Of a stretch of 64,000 nt of DNA, positions 11,109 through 20,682 are shown one piece after another. Source of the stretch: Microvirga brassicacearum (GTDB lineage: Bacteria > Pseudomonadota > Alphaproteobacteria > Rhizobiales > Beijerinckiaceae); NCBI RefSeq assembly GCF_008757455.1, contig NZ_VCMV01000014.1, positions 1 through 64,000 of the forward strand, in the 5' to 3' direction. The position numbers and the translations under genes are program-made. The notes under the pieces were generated by a model. The model saw nothing but the letters and a program-made list of their open reading frames with translations, was not told where the DNA came from and made no database searches. The number at the start of each line of letters is the position of its first letter. Position 1 is the stretch's first letter.

Positions 11109-12146
11109 TCAGTTCAATTTTGCGAGAGCCTGCGCGATGTCCGCCTCCATCGCCCGGGCGATCGGCTGGCGATAATGGCTCATGTCGAAAAACAGGCTCG
11201 CCTCCTGATTCTCGGCCCGCTGGACGCGCCAATCGACCACCGCCGACTTGGCATGGCTCCGCGCCGCCTCCGTGATGGCCTTCTTGCAGGCCGCATCGTG
11301 ATAGGCCGGCTCGGTGCCGGGCGGAGGCTGGAAATTGGTGTAGGTGGCGGGAAACACCACGATGAGGGCAGCCTCCGCCGGGAGCGTCCGCGCGACCTCC
11401 CGCAATTTTTCGGCGGTCGGGAAGCGGCGCTTTCCTGCCAGCGGGTCGTGCTCGACTAAGGCCGCCTTACCGTGGGGCTTTTGCTCGAGACGCTGCCTCA
11501 GGACCGGGTCCCGGTCATAGCCAAGGCCGATATAGTCAGGTTCGTAATCCCAATAGCCATCCGGGCGGGCGCGCTCGGCGTCCGTGTCGAAAACATAGCC
11601 GAGGCGTCGCGGGGTCTCCTCGAGGATGTCGTAGCGCAGGAGGCCGCGGAGATATTCGAGGGGACTTTGCGAAAACAGCCAGAACGGGAACGGCTTGTCG
11701 TTCGGCATCGCCGGATCGGGATTGCACCACATGGCGTCGGCGCTGACGATCAGGGCCCGCACCGGACGCTCCCGATGGCGCAGGAACCACTCGATGAGCG
11801 TGAAATGTTCCTTGGGGCCCGTGGCGGGAACCGCGAGCTGGACGAAGTCGAGCCCGGTCGAGGTCTTGAGGCGCTCGGGCGAGAGCAGCTGAATATGCGA
11901 ATTGCCGACGATCGTTGCGTTATACGCCTGATCCCGCCCGCGGCTCGCCGCCGCCGTCCGCGGACCTTGCGGACGCACGCCGGGTTTCGGCAGCAGGTTG
12001 GAGCGTCCGGTATCGTAGGGGTCGGTGGCGTAGGTCGCCGCGACGATCAGGCCCAGAACCGCGGCGGCGACGGCCAGAAGCACCGCCGAGAACCGCCTCC
12101 AGCGGGCCGGGTCAGAACTGGAAATAGATGAATTCATAATTCGCAT
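11109..12146 (-). CDS. SGNH/AlgX-like protein, partner of the MBOAT acyltransferase
   Basis: A 345-residue protein with one N-terminal membrane anchor (about 19-40), so the bulk faces the periplasm. The segment VGNSHIQLLSPERL resembles the GDS/GNS nucleophile block of SGNH-fold proteins, and DMSHYRQPIA near the C-terminus resembles the D-x-x-H dyad. Such proteins transfer or remove acetyl groups on exopolysaccharide beside an AlgI-type MBOAT. It overlaps the end of the MBOAT gene by 35 bases in another frame, implying translational coupling. The first ATG has AAGG nine bases before it; a second in-frame ATG lies three codons later at 12137. The exact polysaccharide is unknown. Confidence 0.72.
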   Translation of the reverse strand: MRIMNSSISSSDPARWRRFSAVLLAVAAAVLGLIVAATYATDPYDTGRSNLLPKPGVRPQGPRTAAASRGRDQAYNATIVGNSHIQLLSPERLKTSTGLDFVQLAVPATGPKEHFTLIEWFLRHRERPVRALIVSADAMWCNPDPAMPNDKPFPFWLFSQSPLEYLRGLLRYDILEETPRRLGYVFDTDAERARPDGYWDYEPDYIGLGYDRDPVLRQRLEQKPHGKAALVEHDPLAGKRRFPTAEKLREVARTLPAEAALIVVFPATYTNFQPPPGTEPAYHDAACKKAITEAARSHAKSAVVDWRVQRAENQEASLFFDMSHYRQPIARAMEADIAQALAKLN

Positions 12147-13485
12147 CGTCGCCGACCTTGAACAGCACCATCACCAGGAGCACCGCGAAGGCGACGGCGA
12201 TCCAGCGCTGCGGCGGCATCTTGTGGACGAAGGTCCAGGCGGTCGGGCCGATCACCGCGACGGCGGCCGCGAGCGCGATAGCACGCCACTTGAACGCAAA
12301 TCCCTGCGGGCCGAGACCGAGAAGGCCCTCATATACCCTGATGGCGGCCTCAAAACTGGTGGCTCGGAAGAGCACCCAGGTCAGCATCACGAACGCGAAG
12401 GTCAGGCCCCAGCCGAGCCAGCTCGGCATGGAGCGCCCGGCCTTGCGCCAAAGCACGCCTGCGCCCAGCACCGCCCCGTGCGCCGCACCCCAGGCGACGA
12501 ATGTCAGCCCCGCGCCATGCCACAGACCGCCGAGGGTCATGGTGGCGAACAGGGCCGCCACCTGCATGGCGAGCCCTTTGCGGTTGCCGCCCATGGCGAT
12601 ATAGAGATAATCGCGCAGGAACCGGGACAGGGTCATGTGCCAGCGGCGCCAGAAATCCTGCAGCGACACCGACCGGTAGGGCGCGTCGAAATTCTGCGGC
12701 AGCACGATGCCGAACAGCAGCGCGAGCCCCAGGGCCATGTCGGTATAGCCCGAGAAATCGAAATAGATCTGGAACGTGAAGCCGAGCGTCGCCTGCCAGG
12801 CCTCGCCCATGGCAATGGCCTTGCCGGCTTCCGCGGCCTGAAAGACCGGGTTCACATATTCGGCCAACTGGTCGCCGATGAACACTTTTTTGGCGAGACC
12901 GCAGACCAGCAGCATCAGCCCGCGGGCAACCCGCTCGGCGGCGTCCGGCCGGAGATACGGCCGCTCCTCGAACTGGTGCATGATCTCGCTCCACCGCACC
13001 AGCGGGCCGGCGAGAACCTGCGGGAAGAACCCGATATAGAGCGAATAGCGGACGAGATCGTAGCGCGGCGCCTTCCCGGCCTTCAGATCCGTCAAATACA
13101 TGATGTGGTGGAAGGTGAAGAACGAGATGCCGAGCGGCAGCGCGATGTCGTAATGCGGCGCGTGCAGCCCCGGAATCAGGTTCGCCAGATCGGCGAAGAA
13201 GTTGAAATACTTGAACACCGCCAGCACCGCGAGATTGGCGCCGATGGCGAGGGGAATCAGAATGCTGCGGCCGGTGCGGATGAAGCTCTGGGCGACGATC
13301 CAGTTGACGAGGATCGAGAGCGCCAGCAGCGGAATGAAGCGCCAATCCCAGTAGCCGTAGAAGATGAACGACAGGAATGCGAGCAGCGGCAGCCGCCAGT
13401 CCGGCCGGAATCGCTCGACCAGCCAATGGCTCAGGAGCGCAACCGGCAAGAATCCGAACAGGAAGATGAATGAGTTGAAGAGCAT
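12112..13485 (-). CDS. MBOAT family O-acyltransferase, AlgI-like
   Basis: A 457-residue polytopic membrane protein starting MLFNSFIFLFGFLPV, as in AlgI. It moves acetyl groups across the inner membrane for O-acetylation of a surface polysaccharide. The conserved MBOAT blocks are visible: FWRRWHMTLSRFLRDYLYI with a histidine near residue 282, and GGLWHGAGLTFVAWGAAHG with the catalytic histidine near 323. About ten hydrophobic helices are spread along the length. It is the first gene of a two-gene unit with the SGNH-like protein. No alginate polymerase is nearby, so the acetylated polymer is unknown; wall teichoic-type DltB function is unlikely in this group. Confidence 0.92.
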   Translation of the reverse strand: MLFNSFIFLFGFLPVALLSHWLVERFRPDWRLPLLAFLSFIFYGYWDWRFIPLLALSILVNWIVAQSFIRTGRSILIPLAIGANLAVLAVFKYFNFFADLANLIPGLHAPHYDIALPLGISFFTFHHIMYLTDLKAGKAPRYDLVRYSLYIGFFPQVLAGPLVRWSEIMHQFEERPYLRPDAAERVARGLMLLVCGLAKKVFIGDQLAEYVNPVFQAAEAGKAIAMGEAWQATLGFTFQIYFDFSGYTDMALGLALLFGIVLPQNFDAPYRSVSLQDFWRRWHMTLSRFLRDYLYIAMGGNRKGLAMQVAALFATMTLGGLWHGAGLTFVAWGAAHGAVLGAGVLWRKAGRSMPSWLGWGLTFAFVMLTWVLFRATSFEAAIRVYEGLLGLGPQGFAFKWRAIALAAAVAVIGPTAWTFVHKMPPQRWIAVAFAVLLVMVLFKVGDDANYEFIYFQF

Positions 13486-13762
13486 CGCCGCGTGGGTCTG
13501 ATCGAGCGGCGCGCGACATTCCCCTCCGCGCCAGAAGGCCGGTTCTTGTGAGCGAATGGGAAGCGGACGTCAACTTGTCGGTAAGGCGACGCAAAAACTT
13601 GACCGATCCAATCTTCCCCCGCCGGTCGTATGCCGCGATCGGGCCGTCGGACGCTCCGGGTTCAAAAGATGTGATTAAGTTGTGTTTTAGGACGAAAGAC
13701 CGTGACACGCGTCTATTCTTTCCTTGCCCCAGCGTCTACGAGTGCAACTTCATTTTATTACA

Positions 13763-15784
13763 ATGGGGTTTCCAGTGCCAATATCCACTCTCGATGCCGC
13801 GGACGCGGCCCTGCTCGCCGAATTCAACGATGCTGCAGACGAATTCGCTGTTCTGGCGGCGATCGATGCTCACGCGGCGGCTCTTCTTGAGGGCGACAGC
13901 GCCACGCGGTTCGCTGAGCTTCCGGACAATGCCGGCCGCCAGCAGGCCATCGGGCTCGGCCTGAAAGAGATCGCCGACCTGTTCGGCGATTTCACCTCGG
14001 TCGCGCAGCTCAAGCTCGCGCTGGAGCACCAGATCGCCGTCGAATACGCCAAGCACCAGTTCATCGGCGCCATGGACGCCGCAACGACGGCCGAGGAAAT
14101 GGCCGCTGCCATCACGGCCCATGTGGACCTCCTCAACGAGCATCGCCAGGCCCTGATCGCCGAATGGGGCGCCGTTGCCGGCAACCCGGCCGTCGCCGCT
14201 CGCGTGGCAGAGCTGCAGGCCGAAGATTATACGACGGTTCTCAACGACGTCGCAGCCCGTCTCGGCGACTCAGGCTTCGTGGGCGATCTCGGGGCCAGCC
14301 TTCTCGATGCCCGCAATGCGCTGCCGGGCGGCAAGTTCTTTGGCGACGGCAAGATCATAGCCGCCCTGGATGCGGCCAATGACGGGCCGGATGCAGCGCT
14401 CCTGACCGCGTTCAACGATGCGGCGAATGAAACCACGATTCTGGCTGCCATCGACACCTACGACGCAAGCCTTCTTGAAGGCGATAGCGCCACGCATTTC
14501 CGGGCGCTCCCGGACGATGCCGGCCGCCAGAAGGCGATCGCACTCGGTGTGAAGGAGATCGCGGATCTGTTCGGCGATTTCACCTCGGTCGCGCAGCTCA
14601 AGGCCGCGCTGGAGCACCAGATCGCCGTCGAATACGCCAAGCATCAATTCATCAGCGCGATCGACAGCGCCACGACGGCCGACGAAATGGCCGCTGCCAT
14701 CTCGGATTATGCGGGCACGCTCAATGCCGATCGTCAGGATCTGATCGCCGAATGGGGCGCGGTTGACGGCAACCCCGCGGTCGCCGCTCGCGTGGCGGTA
14801 TTGCGGGCCAGCGACTACACCAGGGTCCTGGCGGAGATCACGGCTAAGTTGGGCGACGGCCCGTTCCTGGCGGATCTGGCGGCCGGCGTCCTTGCCGCCC
14901 GCAACGAGATGCCGAACGACAAGTTCTTCGGCGACGTCAAGATTATTGCCGCACTGGACGCGGCGAGCAACGACGCGCCAACCGATATCTCGCTCTCGAA
15001 TGCGACTTTGGCCGAGAACACGGGCACTGGGGCGGTCATTGGCTCGCTCACGGCCCTCGATGACGATTTGGGCGACACCTTCAGCTTTAAACTGCTCGAC
15101 GATGCCGGCGGGCGTTTTGCGGTTCAGGGCGACAAGCTGGTCGTCGCGAACGGCACCCTTCTCGATTTCGAACAGGCCACAAGCCACAAGATCGTGGTGA
15201 AAGTCACCGACAGCATCGGAGCCAGCGTCAACAAGATCCTGACGCTGTCGCTGTCCGATGTCCTGAACGAATCCGCTGTCGGCTCGTCCGGCTCTGACAA
15301 CCTCTCCGGCGGCACAGGCAACGACAATCTCGCGGGCGGCGCCGGAGACGACGTGCTGGCGGCGGGCGCCGGCAACGACAAGATCGACGGCGGCACAGGC
15401 AACGACAAGCTCTGGGGCGGTCTCGGGAAGGACACGCTGGCCGGCGGCACCGGGAAAGACATCTTCGTGTTCAACACCAAGCCGAACAAGAAGACGAACC
15501 TCGATAAAGTCACCGATTTCAACGTCAAGGATGACACGATCTGGCTCGAGAACGCCATCTTCACGAAACTTGGCCGGAAGGGCAGCGAGACCTCGCCCGC
15601 CAAGCTGAACAAGAAGTTCTTCAGCATCGATGGCGCCAAGGACCGGGACGACTACATCGTCTATAACAAGAAGACCGGCGTGGTGTCCTACGATCTGGAC
15701 GGTTCGGGCGCCAAGAAGGCGGTCGAGATCGTCACCCTCAAGAAGAACCTGAAGTTGACCTACAACGACTTCCTCGTGATCTAA
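13763..15784 (+). CDS. Secreted RTX calcium-binding protein with two tandem 196-residue domains
   Basis: The product is about 673 residues. Residues 14-405 are two tandem copies of a 196-residue, mostly helical, alanine-rich domain that I do not recognise. Residues 405-496 form a cadherin-like beta domain ([19 protein letters not shown] ... [16 protein letters not shown]). Residues 507-571 hold about five RTX nonapeptide repeats ([18 protein letters not shown]), which bind calcium. The C-terminal 100 residues resemble type I secretion signals, and there is no N-terminal signal peptide. No type I exporter genes are in the window. The start is uncertain: ATG 13763 lacks a ribosome site, while GTG 13775 has GGGG six bases upstream. 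It is divergent from the O-acetyltransferase pair, so a matrix or adhesion role is plausible. Confidence 0.85.
   Translation: MGFPVPISTLDAADAALLAEFNDAADEFAVLAAIDAHAAALLEGDSATRFAELPDNAGRQQAIGLGLKEIADLFGDFTSVAQLKLALEHQIAVEYAKHQFIGAMDAATTAEEMAAAITAHVDLLNEHRQALIAEWGAVAGNPAVAARVAELQAEDYTTVLNDVAARLGDSGFVGDLGASLLDARNALPGGKFFGDGKIIAALDAANDGPDAALLTAFNDAANETTILAAIDTYDASLLEGDSATHFRALPDDAGRQKAIALGVKEIADLFGDFTSVAQLKAALEHQIAVEYAKHQFISAIDSATTADEMAAAISDYAGTLNADRQDLIAEWGAVDGNPAVAARVAVLRASDYTRVLAEITAKLGDGPFLADLAAGVLAARNEMPNDKFFGDVKIIAALDAASNDAPTDISLSNATLAENTGTGAVIGSLTALDDDLGDTFSFKLLDDAGGRFAVQGDKLVVANGTLLDFEQATSHKIVVKVTDSIGASVNKILTLSLSDVLNESAVGSSGSDNLSGGTGNDNLAGGAGDDVLAAGAGNDKIDGGTGNDKLWGGLGKDTLAGGTGKDIFVFNTKPNKKTNLDKVTDFNVKDDTIWLENAIFTKLGRKGSETSPAKLNKKFFSIDGAKDRDDYIVYNKKTGVVSYDLDGSGAKKAVEIVTLKKNLKLTYNDFLVI
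13802..14977 (+). repeat. Two tandem 588-base coding repeats
   Basis: The unit 13802-14389 is repeated at 14390-14977 with no length change (196 codons each). Conservation is uneven: 13979-14052 and 14567-14640 differ at only two of 74 bases, while the flanks have diverged much more. This suggests gene conversion or strong selection on the [12 protein letters not shown] ... [13 protein letters not shown] segment. Confidence 0.9.
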
Positions 15785-15798
15785 CGATCATGAAACTC

Positions 15799-15828
15799 GC
15801 TGCTTCCCGGATCCGTCCGGGGAGCAGC
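15799..15828 (+). terminator. Hairpin after the RTX gene, probable terminator
   Basis: GCTGCTTCCCGGA and TCCGGGGAGCAGC pair over 13 bp, with one G-U pair, around a TCCG loop. It begins 15 bases after the stop codon. No T-run follows, so it may be an mRNA-end stabiliser instead of an intrinsic terminator. Confidence 0.6.
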
Positions 15829-15913
15829 AGGAAGCAGACGACGATATATCCGCTGACAAACGTGGCGGATCGAGACGCCGCCTGAGCCGCAAGGCGGTGG
15901 CATGATTTTTCCC

Positions 15914-16900
15914 CTACTCCGCCGCAGCCTCGGCTCGGCTCAGCAACTCTCCCGCCACGTCGCCGATCTTCGGCGTTTCCTCGCGGATGAACGGCAGCGG
16001 GCGGCAGACGGCGAGCGCCGCGAGGCCGAAACGGGCGGTCATGAGGCCGTTCAGCACCCCCTCCCCCAATTTGGCGGAGATGCGCGCGGCAAGGCCGAGA
16101 CCCAGAACCTGCTGCAGTAAGCTGTCGCCCACCGCGACGCCGCCCGTCACCGCGAGGTGGTTGAAGGCGGCTTTGGCGAGACGCAGGAAGCCGAACAGCC
16201 CCGGTCGCCCGCCATAGATCCGCGCCAGCGTCCGCAAGAGCCGCACGGCCGCGAAGACCACGAACGCCACATCGACGATGGCGCGGGGGCTGACGGCCGT
16301 CACCAGCGAGACTTGCTTTGCCGCGCCCGCGATGGCGCGCTTGGCCTGCGCATCGAGAGGGGCGAGCAATTCCCGCTCGGCGATGGCGAGGCGATCATCG
16401 GCATCGATGATCTCGTCCATCAGGCCCATGAGGCGGGCGGTGCCGGGAACCGCGCTTGCCCGCGAGCCGTAGAGGCTCAGGAGATCGGAGACGATGGCCT
16501 TGGCGCCCTTGTGATCCTTGACCGCCAGCACATCGGCTGCGGCCTCGCGCAGGTGCTCGATCTTCTTCTCCCGCCAGATGCCCACGAACTCGCGGCCGAT
16601 GATGGCGAGAAAGGCCGCGGCCGCCACCACGGCCAGCACCAGCGCCACCCAGCCGAGCCACGGCGCGACCGCATAGAGGTCGACGATGAGCCGCTCGACA
16701 GCGAGCCCGAGCCCGAGCACCAGCAGGCCCGAGAGAGCCGTCAGAAAGATGCCGACCCATGGCGCCCGGCGCTTCGGACCCATCGGCACGATGACGCCAT
16801 CGGCCGCCTCGATGGCGTCAAGCGGCTCGTCCGTCACCACGACGGAGCCGCTGGCAACCCCAGGATCGTCAAGGCGAAAGGCGCGTGGTTGGCGGCTCAT
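15914..16900 (-). CDS. YcjF-like inner-membrane protein (TIGR01620/DUF697)
   Basis: A 328-residue protein with two membrane helices (about 47-67 and 78-102) and a C-terminal DUF697-like part with small-residue helices (VSPRAIVDVAFVVFAAVRLL ...). It matches the YcjF family by layout and partner. Its ATG overlaps the ycjX stop by four bases (16897-16900), so the two are translationally coupled. In E. coli the ycjX-ycjF pair is heat-shock and phage-shock associated; the biochemical function is unknown. The C-terminus ends EAAAE, a typical length. Confidence 0.85.
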   Translation of the reverse strand: MSRQPRAFRLDDPGVASGSVVVTDEPLDAIEAADGVIVPMGPKRRAPWVGIFLTALSGLLVLGLGLAVERLIVDLYAVAPWLGWVALVLAVVAAAAFLAIIGREFVGIWREKKIEHLREAAADVLAVKDHKGAKAIVSDLLSLYGSRASAVPGTARLMGLMDEIIDADDRLAIAERELLAPLDAQAKRAIAGAAKQVSLVTAVSPRAIVDVAFVVFAAVRLLRTLARIYGGRPGLFGFLRLAKAAFNHLAVTGGVAVGDSLLQQVLGLGLAARISAKLGEGVLNGLMTARFGLAALAVCRPLPFIREETPKIGDVAGELLSRAEAAAE

Positions 16901-18345
16901 GTGAAACGGTCCCCGAGCAGGAATTCAAGGGCACGGTCGAGGCGGATATGGGGCATCTTGGCCATCCGGCCCGCCGCATCGACGGGAAGTTTCGGGGGAC
17001 GGAAGCGGGGAAAGCGCAGGGAGCCGGGCGTCACCGCTCCCTCGAACACCGCACTGGCGGTTTCGGGCAATTCGCCGGGGAAAATCGCCGCTTCCGTCTC
17101 GCCGTCGAAAATCTCGTCGCCGACCCGCTCGCCGGCCTCCGGCACGCCGGCCACCGCCCGCAAGGTTTCGCGGCCCTCCCGGATCGTGGTCTCGCGCGTG
17201 GCCCGCACCGAGGCGAGCGCCACGGTGCCGACCCGCGCGCCGGCGGCTTCCGTGCGCCGCGCGGCGCGGTTGACCAGAAGCCGCAGGATCGCATCGAGGC
17301 GGTCATGATCGGTGTGGTGGATATGGTCGGCCTTGGTGGCGGCAAACAGCACCTTGTCGGCCCGCGGCGAGAAGAGCCGCGACAGCAACGTGTTTCGCCC
17401 GGTGCGGAACGCCATCAGCACCTGGTCCAGCGCTTCTTCCAGTTCCGCCAGGGCAACCGGACCGGCATCGATGGCGGCGAGCACGTCGACGAGGACGATC
17501 TGGCGATCGATGCGCTGGAAATGATCGCGGAAGAACGGCCTGACCACATGGGTCTTATAGGCCTCGAAGCGGCGCTCCATGAGAGAAGCGAAACTGCCCG
17601 GCGCGATCTGGGCGCCTGTGGCAAGATCGAGCGGCGCGAAGGTGAGCGCCGGGGAGCCCGCAAGATCCCCCGGCATCAGGAAGCGGCCCGGCGGCGTCGT
17701 CGCCACGGTCTCGTCGTCGGTGCGCAGGCCTATCAGATACTCCTTGAACGCCTCGCTGGCCTTGCCAGCCAGCACCTCGTCCGCCGGCCCCGCCGGATCG
17801 AATGTCTCAAGTGCCTTGCGCCAGGTCCGCGCCGTCTCGACCCGATCGGGCTTGCGGCTCTGCGCGACGGTCTGGCGCGACCATTCCGCGTAGCCGGCGT
17901 CGAGGAGCGCAAGGTCGAGCAGCCATTCGCCCGGATAATCGACGATGTCGAGGGCAAGTGAAGCCGGCCCCGTGCGCCAGCCAGCCTTGCGTTCATACTC
18001 GATATCGACGCGCAACTCGCTGATCCGATTGGTGGATTGCGGCCAGCGGCGTTCCGCCGTCAGCGCCTCCATGTGCTCCTCGTAGGGGAAGCGCGGCACC
18101 GCGTCATCGGGCTGCGGCGCCAGGTGGGCGCGACGGATGCGCCCTTCCGCGGAGGCGCGAAACGCCGGCAGGTTCGTGCCCCGGGTCAGGTGATGCACCA
18201 GCGCCGTCGTGAACACCGTCTTGCCCGAGCGCGCGAGACCGGTGACGCCGAGACGAAGCGAAGGCTGCACAAGTTGGCCGGAAGCCTCCCAGAGCGAGTG
18301 CGCCGCCGATCCGGCGCGGGAGGCGAGGTGATTGAAAAAAGGCAC
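16897..18345 (-). CDS. YcjX-like GTPase/ATPase (DUF463)
   Basis: A 482-residue P-loop NTPase. The phosphate-binding loop GLARSGKT is at 36-43, followed by FTTALVHHL; DIVDYPGEWLLDL is the Walker B-like segment with D-x-P-G-E, diagnostic of this family. KADHI-type residues (FAATKADHIHHTD) serve as the nucleotide-specificity motif. It lacks a signal peptide and is probably cytoplasmic, docked to the membrane through YcjF, which is encoded immediately downstream with a four-base overlap. The function is unknown but linked to envelope stress in E. coli. The start MPFFNHLASRAG is the only reasonable ATG. Confidence 0.9.
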   Translation of the reverse strand: MPFFNHLASRAGSAAHSLWEASGQLVQPSLRLGVTGLARSGKTVFTTALVHHLTRGTNLPAFRASAEGRIRRAHLAPQPDDAVPRFPYEEHMEALTAERRWPQSTNRISELRVDIEYERKAGWRTGPASLALDIVDYPGEWLLDLALLDAGYAEWSRQTVAQSRKPDRVETARTWRKALETFDPAGPADEVLAGKASEAFKEYLIGLRTDDETVATTPPGRFLMPGDLAGSPALTFAPLDLATGAQIAPGSFASLMERRFEAYKTHVVRPFFRDHFQRIDRQIVLVDVLAAIDAGPVALAELEEALDQVLMAFRTGRNTLLSRLFSPRADKVLFAATKADHIHHTDHDRLDAILRLLVNRAARRTEAAGARVGTVALASVRATRETTIREGRETLRAVAGVPEAGERVGDEIFDGETEAAIFPGELPETASAVFEGAVTPGSLRFPRFRPPKLPVDAAGRMAKMPHIRLDRALEFLLGDRFT

Positions 18346-18463
18346 TAGGAACTCGCACTTTGGGACGGGCTTGAAGTGGTACCTTACTCATGAAATTGCA
18401 AAGCAGGGTATCATTTCTCCCGTTCGCAAACGCGCGACCGAGACAGCATGGTGATGGGAAGTC

Positions 18464-19360
18464 ATGAGCGTTAGCCAATCGGCTGTCGTGACCGAGGAGG
18501 GCGAGCTCGAAGAAAGGGCATCGACCGCCATCGTCCCCTGGTGGAGCTTTACCAAGGCGCTCATCGCCGCCGGGGTGCTTCGGCTGGCCGAGCAAGGTCG
18601 CGTCGATCTCGATCGGCCTATCCGTGGTCAATCCTACACGCTGCGCGCCATCCTCCAGCATCGCAGCGGCATCGGCGATTACAGCGGGTTGGCGGAGTAT
18701 CACGAGGCCGTCGCCAAGGGAGATGACCCGTGGTCCGATGAAGCGCTTTTTGAACGCGTGTCGCCAGAGGCGTTTCTGTTCCGGCCGATGAGCGGATGGG
18801 CCTACTCGAATGTGGGATATCTGCTTCTGCGGCGAATGATCGAGCGGACCTGCGGCACGGGTCTCCCTCAAGCGCTGCACGAACTCGTCCTCGAGCCGCT
18901 CGACCTGCGACATTCACGGGTCGCCGAGACGCGCGAGGACATGCGCGCCACCATCTTCGATACCGGGAGACCCTACCATCCGGGATGGGCATTCCATGGA
19001 ATCGTGATCGGCCCCGTGGCGGAAGCGGCGCTGGCGCTCCATCGCCTCATGCAAGGCGACCTGCTCACGCCGGCCTCCCGAGCGGCGATGCTTAACGCCC
19101 ATGCAATCGGCGGCGCCCTTCCCGGACGGCCCTGGCTGACCACCGGTTACGGCCTCGGGCTGATGAGCGGAACGATGCAGCGCGTCGGCATGGCGCGGCC
19201 GCTCCATGTGATCGGTCATTCCGCGGGTGGTCCCGCCAGTACCGGGGCGGTCTATTGCGCGTCGCAAGACGGCTATCGCCGCACCGTGGCGGTGTTCGGG
19301 CCCGGATCGAACGAGGGCGCCGCCGAGGATCAAGCCCTGCGGCTTCTGGCGAGGATGTAG
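18464..19360 (+). CDS. Serine hydrolase of the beta-lactamase/S12 family, short
   Basis: A 298-residue protein with the S12-family core. The nucleophile motif S-x-x-K is S28-F-T-K31, very close to the N-terminus; Y114-S-N116 is the second motif. The third motif is H252-S-A-G, where most relatives have H-T/S-G followed by G. There is no signal peptide, so a cytoplasmic esterase or peptidase is more likely than a periplasmic beta-lactamase. LQHRSGIGDYSG is the usual family signature. The substrate is unknown. It is divergent from ycjX, with 118 bases between. I would not predict antibiotic resistance from this gene. Confidence 0.85.
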   Translation: MSVSQSAVVTEEGELEERASTAIVPWWSFTKALIAAGVLRLAEQGRVDLDRPIRGQSYTLRAILQHRSGIGDYSGLAEYHEAVAKGDDPWSDEALFERVSPEAFLFRPMSGWAYSNVGYLLLRRMIERTCGTGLPQALHELVLEPLDLRHSRVAETREDMRATIFDTGRPYHPGWAFHGIVIGPVAEAALALHRLMQGDLLTPASRAAMLNAHAIGGALPGRPWLTTGYGLGLMSGTMQRVGMARPLHVIGHSAGGPASTGAVYCASQDGYRRTVAVFGPGSNEGAAEDQALRLLARM

Positions 19361-19399
19361 TGCAGCCCGAACGCTGACCGAGATGGGTTGCCAACGGCA

Positions 19400-20416
19400 T
19401 CAAAGCTCAGGATCGGCGGAGGGCGCCGCTTTCCTGGCTTCCGCCCGCAGGATGGCCCGTTGCACGGCTCCCTCGATGAGGGCGGCGCCTGGACGCAGCA
19501 TGCCGAGTTCGAACGACGACATGGCCGCCATCACCGCCGTCAGGTTCGGCAACGGCGTACCATCCGCTGCAAAGAGCTTCAGATCGTCATTGGGCCCGAG
19601 ATCGAGGTCGCCCACCATGCGCTCGGCGTAGTTGCGCAGGCGCTGCTCGTCCGGAGCGCAAGCGGCGACAGCAGGTTTGGGAGCGGAGGCCGTTGCCATT
19701 GGCGCCGCGGCGGCTCTGATTTTTGGTCGTGGTGCGGCTTCCATCTTCGGGACCGGCTTCGGCTTCTCGCCCATCCCTTCCGCGATATCCGGCACCCGGT
19801 ATTGCGGCGTTTTTAGCGGGATGACCATCGACACCCGGCCGGGCTTTCCGCCTCGGCCCTTGGCGGTGAACGTGGTGACGCCCTTGCCGCGTCGCGACGC
19901 CAGATAGCGGGCGCGCACCGTGCCGCCGATGCCCTTGACGGCGAGCACCGCAAGGCCGCCGATTCCGGTGGCGATGCCGCATTCGGCCGGTGCCCATCGC
20001 CGCACGATGTCGAGGGCGGATTTGCGGCCGAATTCGAGGTAGTAACGGCGCAGCAACGTCACCGCGGCGTCGGCGCCGTGATCGGCGGACGCGAAACCCA
20101 CATGGCCTTCCGAATCCTTGCCGATTTCGCCATCCCAGCGCGCGCTCTTGATGCACCAGTAGTTGTTGAGCTTGACACACCGGGTGACCACCGGACGATC
20201 GGCACCGAGCAACGCTGCGGCCATCGCGACGGGCTTGGGCTCGAGCGTCCCGACGGTCTGCGAACGCCAGTTCGAAATCTCACGCGTCGCCGCGTCGTAG
20301 CGGATGGCCGCGATCGAGGGCGCATCACGATCGGCGATCATGGCGGAAAACCCCCAATGATCGGTCGAGAGCGCGCTTCCGGCGAGGAAGAGCGCGATGA
20401 GCGCCGAAGGCAGCAT
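19400..20416 (-). CDS. Conserved exported protein of unknown function
   Basis: A 338-residue protein with a short N-terminal signal peptide (MLPSALIALFLAGSALS). Residues 60-150 contain paired features such as CVKLNNYWCIKSARWDGE, GFASADHGADAAVTLLRRYY and ALDIVRRWAPAEC; I recall similar sequences annotated as structural protein P5 or lysozyme-like, but I am not certain. The middle (about 205-255) is a basic, proline- and alanine-rich linker. The C-terminal third is alpha-helical. Cysteines at about 80, 88 and 147 could form a disulfide in the periplasm. It stands alone between the serine hydrolase and sixA. Assignment to a function is not possible. Confidence 0.75.
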   Translation of the reverse strand: MLPSALIALFLAGSALSTDHWGFSAMIADRDAPSIAAIRYDAATREISNWRSQTVGTLEPKPVAMAAALLGADRPVVTRCVKLNNYWCIKSARWDGEIGKDSEGHVGFASADHGADAAVTLLRRYYLEFGRKSALDIVRRWAPAECGIATGIGGLAVLAVKGIGGTVRARYLASRRGKGVTTFTAKGRGGKPGRVSMVIPLKTPQYRVPDIAEGMGEKPKPVPKMEAAPRPKIRAAAAPMATASAPKPAVAACAPDEQRLRNYAERMVGDLDLGPNDDLKLFAADGTPLPNLTAVMAAMSSFELGMLRPGAALIEGAVQRAILRAEARKAAPSADPEL

Positions 20417-20499
20417 GGCGATGATTGCCCCCTGAAAACGCAGCCCATCATCGGGCGTGTTTCAGGCACAACGATGGTCGGGCGGCGAAGTTCAGCCGT

Positions 20500-20640
20500 C
20501 ATTCCGGGGCCGCGAAGCGGAACCCGGAACCCATAACCATGAGGCTGCCGGATAAAGTGCCGCGCGGAACCGCGGGGGTTCATACGCGGGAGGTCAGCGG
20601 TTATGGGTTCCGGGCTCTCGCTGCGCTCGCCCCGGAATGG
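20500..20640. repeat. Large dispersed inverted repeat
   Basis: The left arm (20500-20539) begins CATTCCGGGGCCGCGAAG and ends CCGGAACCCATAACC. The right arm (20599-20640) begins GGTTATGGGTTCCGG and ends GCCCCGGAATGG. The arms are near reverse complements over about 40 bases with a GC-rich centre. It resembles a common palindromic family of Bradyrhizobium-type genomes. The gap contains no gene. Confidence 0.8.
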
Positions 20641-20682
20641 CGGGTTGGTCCGCCGTCGTTCGCGGCCGCGGAACAGCAATCC

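Noticed and set aside
12223..13473. Plus-strand frame of 416 codons
   Set aside because: Antisense of the AlgI-like membrane protein, with a charged, low-complexity translation.
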